64,000 nt of DNA, from positions 1 through 64,000 of the forward strand of contig CAZZFT010000005.1 in the NCBI GenBank assembly GCA_964653555.1, in the 5' to 3' direction. Shown here piece by piece: positions 7,359 to 15,688 of the stretch. The notes below the pieces were generated by a model. That model ran no database searches. It saw only the letters and a list, made by a program, of their open reading frames with translations, and was not told where the DNA came from. This DNA is from JAHEJV01 sp964653555 (GTDB taxonomy: Bacteria; Myxococcota_A; UBA9160; SMWR01). Made by a program: the position numbers and the translations under genes. The number at the start of each line of letters is the position of its first letter. The first letter of the stretch is position 1.

Positions 7359-8140
7359 GCGAGCTGTCGACGGTGCGTCGGCTGGCCGAGCGCCTCGCCC
7401 GGGAGGCGGGTGCGATCCAGCGCGAACGCTACGAGACGCAGCTCGTGGTGCGGACGAAGAGCGCCGCCATCGACCTCGTCACCGAGGTGGATCACGCCTG
7501 CGAGGAGCGGATCGTCTCCGCGCTGCATCGCGAGCGGCCGCGGGACGCGATCCTCGCCGAAGAGGGCGGCGGGGAGGACCGCCAGGGCGCCGAGTGGCGC
7601 TGGGTGATCGACCCCCTCGACGGGACGATGAACTACGCCCACGGCTATCCGCGCTTCTGCGTGTCGATCGGCGTGCAACGCGCGGGCGAGCCGATCGTCG
7701 GGGTGGTCTACGATCCTCTGCTCGACGAGCTCTTCGCGGCGACGCGCGGCCAGGGCGCCACCCGCAACGGCCAGGCGATTCGCGTCTCCGAGGAGCGCGA
7801 GCTGGGTCGGGCGCTGCTGGCCACGGGCTTCGCCTACGACGTCCATCGCAGTCGTGAGGACAACCTCGACTACTTCGCGACCTTCGTGAAGCGGGCGCGC
7901 GGTCTGCGGCGCGACGGCAGCGCGGCCCTCGACCTCTGCTACGTCGCAGCGGGCCGCTTCGACGGCTTCTGGGAGCTCAAGCTCCATCCCTGGGACGTCG
8001 CCGCGGGAAACCTGATCGTCGAGGAGGCGGGAGGTCGCACCAGCGACCTCTCGGGCGCGGCGCCCTCGGGCGACGGAAGCGAGACGCTCGCCAGCAACGG
8101 ACACCTTCACGAGGCGATGATCGCGCTGTTCCGGCGCTAG
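7355..8140 (+). CDS. suhB: inositol monophosphatase family protein
   Basis: 261 residues. The lithium-sensitive magnesium-dependent phosphatase signature is complete: DLVTEVDHACEE, EEGGGE, WVIDPLDGTMNYAHGYP and the C-terminal HPWDVAAGNLIVEEAGG. Such enzymes cleave myo-inositol phosphates or related sugar phosphates; SuhB-type members also act in rRNA transcription antitermination. The ATG overlaps the tatD stop as ATGA. It ends the holB-tatD-suhB unit, followed by copy B of the dispersed repeat. Confidence 0.9.
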   Translation: MSELSTVRRLAERLAREAGAIQRERYETQLVVRTKSAAIDLVTEVDHACEERIVSALHRERPRDAILAEEGGGEDRQGAEWRWVIDPLDGTMNYAHGYPRFCVSIGVQRAGEPIVGVVYDPLLDELFAATRGQGATRNGQAIRVSEERELGRALLATGFAYDVHRSREDNLDYFATFVKRARGLRRDGSAALDLCYVAAGRFDGFWELKLHPWDVAAGNLIVEEAGGRTSDLSGAAPSGDGSETLASNGHLHEAMIALFRR

Positions 8141-8146
8141 CCGGGA

Positions 8147-8210
8147 GGCCGGCTCGAGAGTCGGCCGACGCCCAGCGAGCCGAGAGGGCGGGCCCCGGCC
8201 GAGCCAGGAG
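8147..8210 (+). repeat. dispersed 3'-end repeat, copy B
   Basis: Begins with the near-perfect hairpin GGCCGGCT-CGAG-AGTCGGCC (8147-8166), then GACGCCCAGCGAGCCGAG and a second GC-rich inverted part. It lies between the convergent ends of suhB and the lipoprotein gene, so it could end transcription in both directions; no T tract follows it. Confidence 0.7.
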
Positions 8211-8219
8211 TCCGGGGGG

Positions 8220-8693
8220 TCAGTCGGAGCGCGGCGTCCAGAGCTGGTGCAGACACTCGGCTCCGCGCTCGCGACACAGGGCGAGCAGCTCCTCCGAGAG
8301 CGGCTCGGCGCCGACCTCCACCAGGCGCAGCCCCTCGAGCTCCCCGTGTGCCAGCCCGAAGGCGTCGCGCAGCACCTGATCGGTGAGCTTCGGATACGGG
8401 CCGCCCACCACGACCTCCCGAGGACGCGAGTGGGCCTGCTCGAACACCTGCGCGAGCACGCGCGACGTCTCGCGCGGCTGCTCGGTGCGCGCGCGCACGA
8501 TCTCGCCCCAGGCCGCATCCTCCGACCGCGCGTCGACGGCGACCCAGATCGCGTCCTCGTCGATCCGGGAGGGGTCCTCCATGGACTGGCGCAGCCGCTC
8601 TTCGGACGTGACCGGAGGCGTCTCCGTCGCGCAGCCGGCGAGCGCGAGCCAGATCGCCGCGATCGCGAGCCGCGCCGGCGCCGCTCGCGTCAG
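8220..8693 (-). CDS. lipoprotein of the Gld-type ABC cluster, CTG start
   Basis: Read from the first ATG (8582) this is a 120-residue soluble protein, but the frame stays open upstream and there encodes a clean lipoprotein signal peptide: a short basic start, a hydrophobic core and the lipobox LALAGC with Cys at residue 20. No ATG, GTG or TTG exists in frame upstream. A CTG at 8691-8693 sits 5 nt after GGAGGAG (8699-8705) and overlaps the stop of the DUF4340 gene as CTGA, the geometry seen at the many GTGA junctions in this window. I therefore call a 157-residue lipoprotein with a CTG start. The mature domain has no family I recognise. Confidence 0.7.
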   Translation of the reverse strand: MTRAAPARLAIAAIWLALAGCATETPPVTSEERLRQSMEDPSRIDEDAIWVAVDARSEDAAWGEIVRARTEQPRETSRVLAQVFEQAHSRPREVVVGGPYPKLTDQVLRDAFGLAHGELEGLRLVEVGAEPLSEELLALCRERGAECLHQLWTPRSD

Positions 8694-10219
8694 GGGGACT
8701 CCTCCGCGGGATCGACCAGCTCCTCGGCGGGAGCCGCACCGGCGGCCGGCGCCCCGGGCTTGGCCTCGGGCTGGGCGCGGAAGCGGGTGCGGAACGCGTC
8801 GAGGCTGACCGGCACGTGCTCGGCGGCGTCGAGGGCGAGCCGGTAGACCGCCGGGTCGCCCAGGGCGCGCGCCGGAACGCCGTCAGGCGTAGGGTGCCCG
8901 AAGTAGACCTCCGCCAGCCGCGGAGCGGGGGGCGGCAGCTCGTCTCCCTCGGGCGCCGATTCCGGCTCGGCGCCGAGCACGGTGATCGTCGTGGCCGGCG
9001 GCGAGAGCCCCAGCGCCTCCAGCTCCTTCTCGCCCATCGACTCGGCCATCACGTCCGTGGCCTCGAGGCGCGACAGCTCCGAGGCGACGCGGGTGAGAAC
9101 GCCCGGTCCGAACTGCTCGGGGCTCGACGTCCAGCCGTCCGGACCGCGCCGAGCGTGGAGGGCCAGCGGATCGCCCTTCGCCTGGAAGAAGAAATCGATC
9201 TGCTGGGCATCGCCGAGCGCGAAGCGCGCCAGCGTGCGGTTGCGGTAGGCGACCGTCTTGCGCTCGAAGTCGTCGATCCGGTCGGCGGCGATCTGGAACA
9301 ACACGGGGCTCCCGCCCACGCGCACCCAGCGGTGCTCGTCGGCGTCGGGCCTCCCCACGGCGAAGGGGATCGGATCGCGTGCCTCGCCGGTACGCAGCAC
9401 CACCGCGAAGTCGGGCGGGTCGAGCAGACGGCGCTGCGCCTCGGTCGGCTCGTCCGCGAAGCCGTCGGCGCGCAGGTAGGACAGGGCCGAGAGCAGGTCG
9501 TCGACGGCGTCGGCGTCTCCCGGCGCCTCCACCGGCGCGGTCATCCGCCACGCCGCCGGCGCCTCGGGGCCCGCGGCCGCTTCGCCCTCGGGCGCCGCGG
9601 GCGGGGCCTTCTCCTCGCGCTCCAGCACGACCCGGCCGCCAGGCCAGCTCACCTCCAGCTCGCGCACGGTGGACGGGTCGAAGTCCAGGATCTGCTTGCG
9701 GCGCAGATCAGTGAGCGAGCGCTCGAAGGCCTTCGCCCGATAGTCGGCGATCGTCTGGACCGCCGGCGACTCACCGGTGCGCACGTACACGTTCGAGCCG
9801 ACCGGGGTCGGCTTTCCCAGGCGGAGCTCGTGCTCGGCGTCGCCGGCGCCGAAGTGCACGATCCGGGCCGACGCGTCGTCGAGGCCGTACTCGGCGTCGG
9901 GCTGCGGATTCTCGAAGACGGCCTCGTGGGTGGCCGTCGCCAGCGTGTCGGCCATCCGATCGACCGCCGGATCGGCGGGAAAGACGATCGGCGACGTGAG
10001 CTGCCAGGCACCGTCGTGGCGCTCGAAGCGCGCGTCGACGCCGTCCGTGGTGCGCAGGGTGATCCAGTCGATCTGGTCCGGCTCGAGCCCGGCGAAGACC
10101 CGCTTCCCGCGCTCCTCGGCGTCGAGACGCGCGCCCTCCCCCTTCAGCTCGTAGAAGTAGACGAAGGCGCCGAGACCGAGCGCGACGAGGAGCAGGACGG
10201 CGGTGGTGCGAGGGTTCAA
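8690..10219 (-). CDS. DUF4340 domain protein of the Gld-type ABC cluster
   Basis: 509 residues starting at TTG. Residues about 5-25 are one membrane-spanning helix, leaving a large extracytoplasmic part. That part carries DUF4340-type repeats: segments of the kind ITLRTTDGVDARFERHDGAWQLTSP recur and are predicted beta-rich. Proteins of this family are encoded beside GldG-like proteins in Gld-type ABC clusters of many non-gliding bacteria; their role is unknown. It lies directly after the GldG-like gene (3-nt gap) and overlaps the lipoprotein gene. An Ala/Pro/Glu-rich insertion lies near residues 205-222. Confidence 0.82.
   Translation of the reverse strand: MNPRTTAVLLLVALGLGAFVYFYELKGEGARLDAEERGKRVFAGLEPDQIDWITLRTTDGVDARFERHDGAWQLTSPIVFPADPAVDRMADTLATATHEAVFENPQPDAEYGLDDASARIVHFGAGDAEHELRLGKPTPVGSNVYVRTGESPAVQTIADYRAKAFERSLTDLRRKQILDFDPSTVRELEVSWPGGRVVLEREEKAPPAAPEGEAAAGPEAPAAWRMTAPVEAPGDADAVDDLLSALSYLRADGFADEPTEAQRRLLDPPDFAVVLRTGEARDPIPFAVGRPDADEHRWVRVGGSPVLFQIAADRIDDFERKTVAYRNRTLARFALGDAQQIDFFFQAKGDPLALHARRGPDGWTSSPEQFGPGVLTRVASELSRLEATDVMAESMGEKELEALGLSPPATTITVLGAEPESAPEGDELPPPAPRLAEVYFGHPTPDGVPARALGDPAVYRLALDAAEHVPVSLDAFRTRFRAQPEAKPGAPAAGAAPAEELVDPAEESP
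8699..8705 (-). promoter_or_regulatory. Shine-Dalgarno site supporting a CTG start
   Basis: GGAGGAG on the minus strand, 5 nt before the CTG at 8693. It is the main argument for translating the lipoprotein signal peptide encoded just downstream. Confidence 0.65.
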
Positions 10220-10222
10220 CGC

Positions 10223-11809
10223 TCAGCTCGCCGGGTTGCGCCGTGACCACCAGGTGAAGACCCCGAGCACGGCGATCAGCTCGGGGAGGACGAAGAGCGA
10301 CATCGTGCGGATCGTGCGGAACTGGTCCGCTGTCAGCTCGAAGCGCGAGGCCCGCGAGCTGTTGGGCCGGATCGAGATCGCCTCGACGTCGCCGATCAGC
10401 CAGTTGGCCGCGTTGAGGAAGAGGTCGCGGTTGCGGCCCGCGTCGATGTACTCGTTGGAGGCGAAGTCGACGTCTCCCACCACCACCAGCCGGGGTGTGG
10501 CGCCCTCCTCGGCCGCGACCTCGGGCGTGCCGGCGACCATCACCGGAACGGGGCCCTTCAGGTCGTCCGGGTCGAGGGCCGCCGCTCCCTCGCTGTCGAG
10601 CATCGCGAGATCGCGCTCGGCCCAGGAGGCCTCGCCGGTGAACACCAGCTCGGTGAAGTGGCCGCCGCTGCCGGGGCGGACGCTGCGCACCTCGTGGAAC
10701 ATCACCGGGTCGTTGCGGGCGTCGCGGAAGTCGCGCGTGATCGGGTTGTCCGGGTCGTAACGTCCGGCGAGCGGGGTGGCGGCGCGGCCGAACAGGGCCA
10801 ACGCCCGGTCGATCACCATGTCGTCGCCGAGATCCACGCCCCAGGCGCGCAGCTTGTCCACCATGTCCGACTTCACGCGCGGGTCGATCAGCACCATCAC
10901 GGCACCGCCGCGCCCGAGATAGCGGTCGAGGGTCGCCAGCTCGTCGTCGAAGAGCGGGCGGGTCGGGCCGGCCAGGATCACGACGTCGGCGTCCTCGGGG
11001 ACGTCGGCGGCCCGCGCCAGCAGCAGCGGCTCGACGCGGTAGTTCTCGTTGCGCAGCGCGTCGGCGGCGCGCCCGTAGCCCCCGCGGTCGGCCGCGCCCT
11101 CCCCCTCGATGGGATCCTCTCCGTGACCCTGCACGAAGTACACGACCTTCTCGCCGGTGCGCGTCAGCTTCACGATCGCGTTGGTGATGTGCTCCTCGTC
11201 GATGTCGCTCACTTCGACCGACTCCCCGCCGATCGCCACCCGCACCAGGCCACCCTCGCCGAGCTTGTCGGGAGAGATGCCGAACTCCTCCAGCAGGCCC
11301 GGGCGCTCGTTGGGATCGGCGTACTCGACGTGGAAGCGGTCGCTCTCGTAGGCGTAGCGGTCGAGCAGCTCGCGCACCGGCGCCTGGTCGAGGCTGCTCA
11401 CCAGGGCCGTCGCCTGGACGTCGGACTCCAGCCCCTCGAGCACCTTCTGGGTCTGGTCCGAGAGCGAGTTGACCTGCTGCTCGCTCCAGTCGAAGCGGTG
11501 GTGGTAGCGGGTGCCCAGGAAGCCGAGCATGCCCAGGATCGCGATCCCCAGCAGCGTGGAAAGGATGGCGCTGGTGCCGTAGCGGCCGACCCGGCGCGCC
11601 TCGCCCGAGGCCATCCGCTCCCGCAGCGCGTCGAGGTTCATCGCGGCTGCGGAGACGAGCAGCACGAGGCCGATCACCAAATTGCCACCGACCCAGGCCA
11701 GGTCCGATTGCAGCCCCGCACCGCTGAACAGCACCACCAGGAACGAGAGCAGGGCGAACACCACCCCGACCAGACCGAGGGCAGTGAGCAGCGCAGGCAG
11801 TCCGGGCAT
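10223..11809 (-). CDS. GldG-like ABC transport auxiliary protein
   Basis: 528 residues. Three N-terminal membrane helices (about 5-30, 40-57 and 80-100) and one near the C-terminus (about 505-520) flank a large periplasmic domain related to GldG/IFT52-like proteins: DVVILAGPTRPLFDDELATLDRYLGRGGAVMVL resembles the family core but is split by variable parts. In Bacteroidetes GldG works with GldA and GldF in gliding; in other phyla the same set has no known substrate. It sits between the permease and the DUF4340 gene, with an 18-nt gap to the permease stop. Confidence 0.85.
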   Translation of the reverse strand: MPGLPALLTALGLVGVVFALLSFLVVLFSGAGLQSDLAWVGGNLVIGLVLLVSAAAMNLDALRERMASGEARRVGRYGTSAILSTLLGIAILGMLGFLGTRYHHRFDWSEQQVNSLSDQTQKVLEGLESDVQATALVSSLDQAPVRELLDRYAYESDRFHVEYADPNERPGLLEEFGISPDKLGEGGLVRVAIGGESVEVSDIDEEHITNAIVKLTRTGEKVVYFVQGHGEDPIEGEGAADRGGYGRAADALRNENYRVEPLLLARAADVPEDADVVILAGPTRPLFDDELATLDRYLGRGGAVMVLIDPRVKSDMVDKLRAWGVDLGDDMVIDRALALFGRAATPLAGRYDPDNPITRDFRDARNDPVMFHEVRSVRPGSGGHFTELVFTGEASWAERDLAMLDSEGAAALDPDDLKGPVPVMVAGTPEVAAEEGATPRLVVVGDVDFASNEYIDAGRNRDLFLNAANWLIGDVEAISIRPNSSRASRFELTADQFRTIRTMSLFVLPELIAVLGVFTWWSRRNPAS

Positions 11810-11827
11810 CTCGCTTCCTCCCCTCGG

Positions 11828-12613
11828 CTAGCGCCAGCGCACCGATTCGACGCTGGCCTTGGTCAGCAGCAGGAACGATCCGATGATCGCGACGAAGTAG
11901 GTCAGGTCGGCGGTGTCCACGAGGCCCTTCAGCATCTGCTGGTAGTGCTCTCCAGTGGAGAGCCAGCGCAGCGCACTCCCCAGCTGGCTCCCCCCGCCCG
12001 TGACGCCGAGGTCGGAGATCGCCGGCAGGAGCAGCAGGCACAGCAGGAGCACGAAGGTGATCAGGAAGCTCACCACCTGGCTGCGCGTCACCGAGGAGGC
12101 GAAGGCGCCGATCGCCACGTAGGTCCAGCCGACGAGCAGGAGCCCGAGCAGACCCGAGAGCGTCTTGCCCAGCTCCGGGTCGCCGTAGGCGAAGAGCAGC
12201 CCGGGGAACAGCCCCACCAGCCCGACCAGGATCGCGACGAAGGCCGCCCCGGCGAGGAACTTCCCGAGCACCACGTCCCAGATCGTGAGCGGGCTGGTGA
12301 GCAGCAGCTCCTGGGTTCCGTTGGTCTTCTCGGCCGCGAACAGGCCCATCGTGATCCCGGGCACCAGGAACAGCAGCACCACGCCCATCGAATCGTAGTA
12401 GTTGGAGACCAGGTGATCCGAGAGGTTCAGCTTCTCGAGCTCGCCGAAGGCCTGGAACTGCTGCAGCTGGAGGACCCAGGCGTTGAAGGCCGCAACGCCG
12501 AGGATGAAGAACAGGCCCGCGAGCACCGCGAACAGGCTGAGCACGACGTAGGCGACGGGCGAGACGAACAGCGACCGCAGCTCGCGCCAGGCAACGGTGG
12601 TAACGTGCCTCAC
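11828..12613 (-). CDS. ABC-2 type permease, GldF-like
   Basis: 261-residue inner-membrane permease with six hydrophobic segments. The start region VTTVAWRELRSLFVSPVAY and the motif EKTNGTQELLLTSPLT are typical of GldF and of NosY-type ABC-2 permeases. The GTG start overlaps the ATPase stop as GTGA, giving 261 residues, the usual size. It would form the channel of the exporter with the ATPase encoded upstream. Substrate unknown. Confidence 0.9.
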   Translation of the reverse strand: MRHVTTVAWRELRSLFVSPVAYVVLSLFAVLAGLFFILGVAAFNAWVLQLQQFQAFGELEKLNLSDHLVSNYYDSMGVVLLFLVPGITMGLFAAEKTNGTQELLLTSPLTIWDVVLGKFLAGAAFVAILVGLVGLFPGLLFAYGDPELGKTLSGLLGLLLVGWTYVAIGAFASSVTRSQVVSFLITFVLLLCLLLLPAISDLGVTGGGSQLGSALRWLSTGEHYQQMLKGLVDTADLTYFVAIIGSFLLLTKASVESVRWR

Positions 12614-13362
12614 GCCGACGCCTCCTCGCTCGGGGCGGTGTCGCGCGCGGTCTCGCGGGCGAACAGCTCGTCGAGCCGGTGGCCACCCGCGGTCAGCTCG
12701 GAGAGCGGCGCGTCCACGGTCTTGCGCCCCTGGTTGATCATCACCACCCGCCGACAGATCGCCTCCACCTCCGGCAGGATGTGCGTGGAGAGGATCACCG
12801 TGTGGCGGGCGTCGCCACCGCCGCTGGCGAGGTCGGCGATCAGGTGCCGGATCTCGCCGATCTGGATCGGGTCGAGGCCGACCGTGGGCTCGTCGAGGAT
12901 CAACACCGGGGGCTCGTGAACGATCGCCTGGGCCAGCCCGGTCCGCTGGCGGTAGCCCTTCGAGAGCGTGCCGATCACGCGCCGGGCGACGTCGGCCAGG
13001 CCGCAGCGCTCGAGCGCCTGCTCGACCTTCTGCTTGCGCTCGCGGCGCGGCACGTCCTTGATGCGCGCCACGTAGTCGACGTAGGAGAAGACCGTCATCT
13101 CCGGGTAGAGCGGTGGCGCCTCGGGCAGGTAGCCGACGGCGCGCCGCGCCTGCAGCGGCTCGGCGAAGATGTCGTGCCCGGCGATCTTCGCGCTGCCGTC
13201 CGTTGGGGGCAGGAAGCCGGTGAGCATCCGCATCGTGGTGGTCTTCCCTGCCCCGTTCGGCCCCAGGAAGCCGACCACCTCGCCCCGCTCCACGGTGAAG
13301 GAGACGTCGTCGACCGCGACGACGTCCCCATAACGCTTCGAGAGGTGACTGGCTTCGATCAT
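12610..13362 (-). CDS. ABC transporter ATP-binding protein, GldA-like
   Basis: 250 residues with a full nucleotide-binding domain: Walker A GPNGAGKTT, Q-loop region YLPEAPPLYPEM, signature LSKGYRQRTG, Walker B VLILDEPTVGLDP and switch His in STHILPE. The signature LSKGYRQR is typical of the GldA/CcmA/NatA group. It heads the cluster ATPase-permease-GldG-DUF4340-lipoprotein. The ATG at 13360-13362 follows a GGAG site. A minus-strand promoter candidate lies at 13546-13574. Confidence 0.92.
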   Translation of the reverse strand: MIEASHLSKRYGDVVAVDDVSFTVERGEVVGFLGPNGAGKTTTMRMLTGFLPPTDGSAKIAGHDIFAEPLQARRAVGYLPEAPPLYPEMTVFSYVDYVARIKDVPRRERKQKVEQALERCGLADVARRVIGTLSKGYRQRTGLAQAIVHEPPVLILDEPTVGLDPIQIGEIRHLIADLASGGGDARHTVILSTHILPEVEAICRRVVMINQGRKTVDAPLSELTAGGHRLDELFARETARDTAPSEEASA

Positions 13363-13545
13363 GCTCCGATCGCCTCCCTGACCGCCGCCGTCCACGGCGG
13401 GCGGATCCACCGACCATCGGCCGCCGGTGCTCGCGGAAACGGAGTGTCCGCGCGCCCGGTGGTGTCTGCCCGGCTCGAATGCGACTACGGCTTTCGTGTG
13501 TCGGCGCAGTGTTCGAACGGCCCCGCCGGCGGGGGGCGGCAGCGT

Positions 13546-13574
13546 ACTATACGAACCGACGGGCTCTTTGCCAG
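13546..13574 (-). promoter_or_regulatory. candidate promoter of the Gld-type cluster
   Basis: On the minus strand CTGGCA (13569-13574) and TATAGT (13546-13551) are separated by exactly 17 nt. TATAGT is the most consensus-like -10 box in this gap. Transcription would run into the ATPase gene after a leader of about 175 nt. Confidence 0.5.
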
Positions 13575-13602
13575 CCCGACCCGAGCGGGGCGAAGGCCCG
13601 CT

Positions 13603-13631
13603 GTGGCAGCGGGTTCGATCGGCAGTATCTT
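13603..13631 (+). promoter_or_regulatory. candidate promoter of the small secreted protein gene
   Basis: GTGGCA (13603-13608) and TATCTT (13626-13631) with a 17-nt spacer. The start of transcription would be 3-5 nt before the ATG at 13642, which has no Shine-Dalgarno site. Confidence 0.4.
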
Positions 13632-13641
13632 CGAAGCTCCC

Positions 13642-13917
13642 ATGACTTCTGCGCCGCCTTGCGATCCCGCACCGCGCTCGGCTCGCTCGCGCGCCCGGCT
13701 CGACGCGGCGGCTGTCGCTCTCGTACTGGGGATGGTCCTGCTGGGAATGTCGGGCTCGGCTCGCGCGGATGCGCTCCCCGGCCCGCCTCTCGACCCCGCG
13801 TCGTCCCAGGCGGGAGCGTTCTGTCCGCCGCGCGGCGGCGCGATGGGGAGCGGCGCGGGCTTCGCGACGGCTCTGGCGGCGATCGCGATCGCGCTCCGCC
13901 GGCGCGCCGGTCACTGA
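13642..13917 (+). CDS. small secreted protein with C-terminal sorting-like tail
   Basis: 91 residues and almost nothing but targeting signals. A basic start and hydrophobic core ending SGSARADA form a signal peptide. About 20 residues follow (LPGPPLDPASSQAGAFCPP), then a Gly-rich hinge, a hydrophobic helix and a basic end (RRRAGH), the layout of tripartite sorting tails such as MYXO-CTERM or GlyGly-CTERM. A Cys precedes the tail, as in MYXO-CTERM. The short mature region has no domain I recognise. It ends 25 nt before the next gene. It could be a remnant of a longer secreted protein. Confidence 0.5.
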   Translation: MTSAPPCDPAPRSARSRARLDAAAVALVLGMVLLGMSGSARADALPGPPLDPASSQAGAFCPPRGGAMGSGAGFATALAAIAIALRRRAGH

Positions 13918-13942
13918 GCCGACCCGCGCGCCGGGACCCTCC

Positions 13943-15241
13943 GTGACCGCCTCGCTCCCGAGCCGGTGGATCGAGGGCGAGACGAAGGGCCGCGCCGAGC
14001 TGGAGGGCGCGGTGGCGCGCCTCGCCCGCGACGAGGACGTCGAGTGGCTGCGACGACGCGATCGGCGGCGACGGCTGGCGCGTGTCGCGCTTCCGGGCGG
14101 GTCCGCCGTCTTCGCGAAGATCTACCTCGCCGCCGATCGCCACCCGCTCCGCGAGTGGTGGAAGCGGCGACTCGGGCTCACCACTGCCGAGCGCGAGTGG
14201 CGCACCCTGAAGCGCCTGCGGAGCGCCGGGCTGTCGGTGCCCGCACCGCTCGCGCACCTCCAGCTCGCGACCGGGGAACACGTGGTGGTGACGGAGTGGC
14301 TGGAGGGAAGGCCCCTCGGCGAGGCCCTGCCCGCGTCGCCGCGCTCGCGTCGCAGCCTGCTCACCGCCGTCGGCGCTCTGGTGCGGCGCCTGCACGGCGC
14401 GGGCTGGGTCCACCGCGACCTGCACGGGGAGAACGTCCTGGTCGCCGGCGTCGCGCCGGTCCTGGTCGATCTCCAGGCGGCCGCGCGCCGGATCGGCGAG
14501 CGCGCGCGCATGCGCGACCTCGGCTCCCTGGACCACTCGCTGCGCGCCCGGCTCTCGCTCGGCGACCGCGTTCGCCTGCGCGCCGCTGCCCTCGGCCTGA
14601 CGCGCCCCTTCGACCGCACCGCCCGCGCGCAGCTCCGCGCCGTCGGCCGCGCGGCACTCGCGCGCGGTCGCGCTCACGCCACCAGCCGCGCGCGGCGGAG
14701 CCTGCGCGCGGGGCGCCGCGCGCGACCCTTCGCGGTCGAGGGCGGCCGCGGCCTGATCGCGCGCGACGCCGACGAGGCACGGGTGCGGGCGGCGCTGGAA
14801 GGAGCGCAGACGCCGGGCGTCGAGGTGCGCCGCTACCCGCGCACCGCCCCACTCCGCCGCCGGAGCACGGCGGCGCGCGCCTGGGCCGTGGCCCATGCGC
14901 TGGAGGCCAGCGACGTCGCCGTCGTGAAGCCTCTGGCCTTCCTCGAGTGGCGACGCCTCGGCCTTCCCGGTCGGTCGCTGCTGGTAGTCGAGTCGAGCAG
15001 CCTCGCGGAGCGCTGCACCGCGGAGCGCGCCGCGCGGGCTCGCAGCGCGCTCCGGGCACGCCTGCGCGAGGCGGGCTTCGCGACCGGCGCGCTGCCCGAC
15101 CCGGGCATCGCGTGCGTCGAGCGCGAGGGGGCGCTCGCGGCGCAGGTGGTGGCGCTCGAGGCGCTGCGCCTCCCCGCCCGGACCATCCGCCCCGGCGATC
15201 AGCGCCCGGTCGTGTTAGGCCTCAGCTGGCCCGGATCGTGA
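13943..15241 (+). CDS. protein kinase-fold protein, Kdo/WaaP kinase-like
   Basis: 432 residues starting at GTG. The N-terminal half is a lipopolysaccharide-kinase-type fold: a VAK-like lysine region (VFAKIYLAADRHP), TEWLEGRPLGEAL as hinge, and the catalytic loop HRDLHGENVLV near residue 155 followed by LVDLQAA in place of the DFG-type metal site. WaaP/Kdo-kinase relatives phosphorylate lipid A core sugars. The second half (VKPLAFLEWRRLGLPGRSLLVVE) resembles the N-lobe of another copy but has no catalytic loop, so the protein looks like a kinase plus a degenerate duplicate. Its target is unknown. Confidence 0.7.
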   Translation: MTASLPSRWIEGETKGRAELEGAVARLARDEDVEWLRRRDRRRRLARVALPGGSAVFAKIYLAADRHPLREWWKRRLGLTTAEREWRTLKRLRSAGLSVPAPLAHLQLATGEHVVVTEWLEGRPLGEALPASPRSRRSLLTAVGALVRRLHGAGWVHRDLHGENVLVAGVAPVLVDLQAAARRIGERARMRDLGSLDHSLRARLSLGDRVRLRAAALGLTRPFDRTARAQLRAVGRAALARGRAHATSRARRSLRAGRRARPFAVEGGRGLIARDADEARVRAALEGAQTPGVEVRRYPRTAPLRRRSTAARAWAVAHALEASDVAVVKPLAFLEWRRLGLPGRSLLVVESSSLAERCTAERAARARSALRARLREAGFATGALPDPGIACVEREGALAAQVVALEALRLPARTIRPGDQRPVVLGLSWPGS

Positions 15242-15530
15242 CCCACCGGTAGTAGCTCGAGGAGCCGGTGATGTGGCCGCCGTTGCCGAGCTCGTAGCGG
15301 AGATCCCCGGCGGTGCTGCTGCCCCGGATGATCTCGCGGAACGCGGCCAGCTTCGCCTCCGGGTCGTCCGGGTTCAGCCCGTGGAACACGATCTCGATCC
15401 GGTCCTTCGTGGCGAGGACATTCAGCACGAGGGTGGCGAGGGTGAACAGCTTGCCGATGCCCTCGATCGCCTCGACGGCGAAGCACGGGACGTCGACCTG
15501 CGACAGTTCGAAGCCGTATTCGAGCCGCAT
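15222..15530 (-). CDS. hypothetical protein
   Basis: 102 residues with no family I recognise. It begins MRLEYGFELSQVDVPCFAVE and has one modestly hydrophobic stretch (LFTLATLVLNVLAT), no signal peptide and a Gly/Ser/Tyr-rich C-terminus. A GGAG site lies upstream of the ATG. The last 20 nt overlap the convergent kinase-like gene. The sequence looks like a folded small protein, not an antisense shadow: the composition is balanced and Arg is not in excess. Confidence 0.6.
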   Translation of the reverse strand: MRLEYGFELSQVDVPCFAVEAIEGIGKLFTLATLVLNVLATKDRIEIVFHGLNPDDPEAKLAAFREIIRGSSTAGDLRYELGNGGHITGSSSYYRWVTIRAS

Positions 15531-15688
15531 GGGCCCTCCGGATGGCGGTGGTGCGGGCCGCGCAGGCGGAACGGCCTCGCGTGCTCGGGGCGTCGCAGGG
15601 TGACCGCGCCACCCGGGGGTGTCAAGACGACGGGCCCAGCGCGGGCCGGGAGCGGTCGCGTGCGCGGGTCGCGGTAGCATGCGCAGCG

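Noticed and set aside
10658..12919. A 753-codon plus-strand open frame opposite the GldG-like and permease genes
   Set aside because: His/Gln/Glu-rich low-complexity shadow of genes with clear families.
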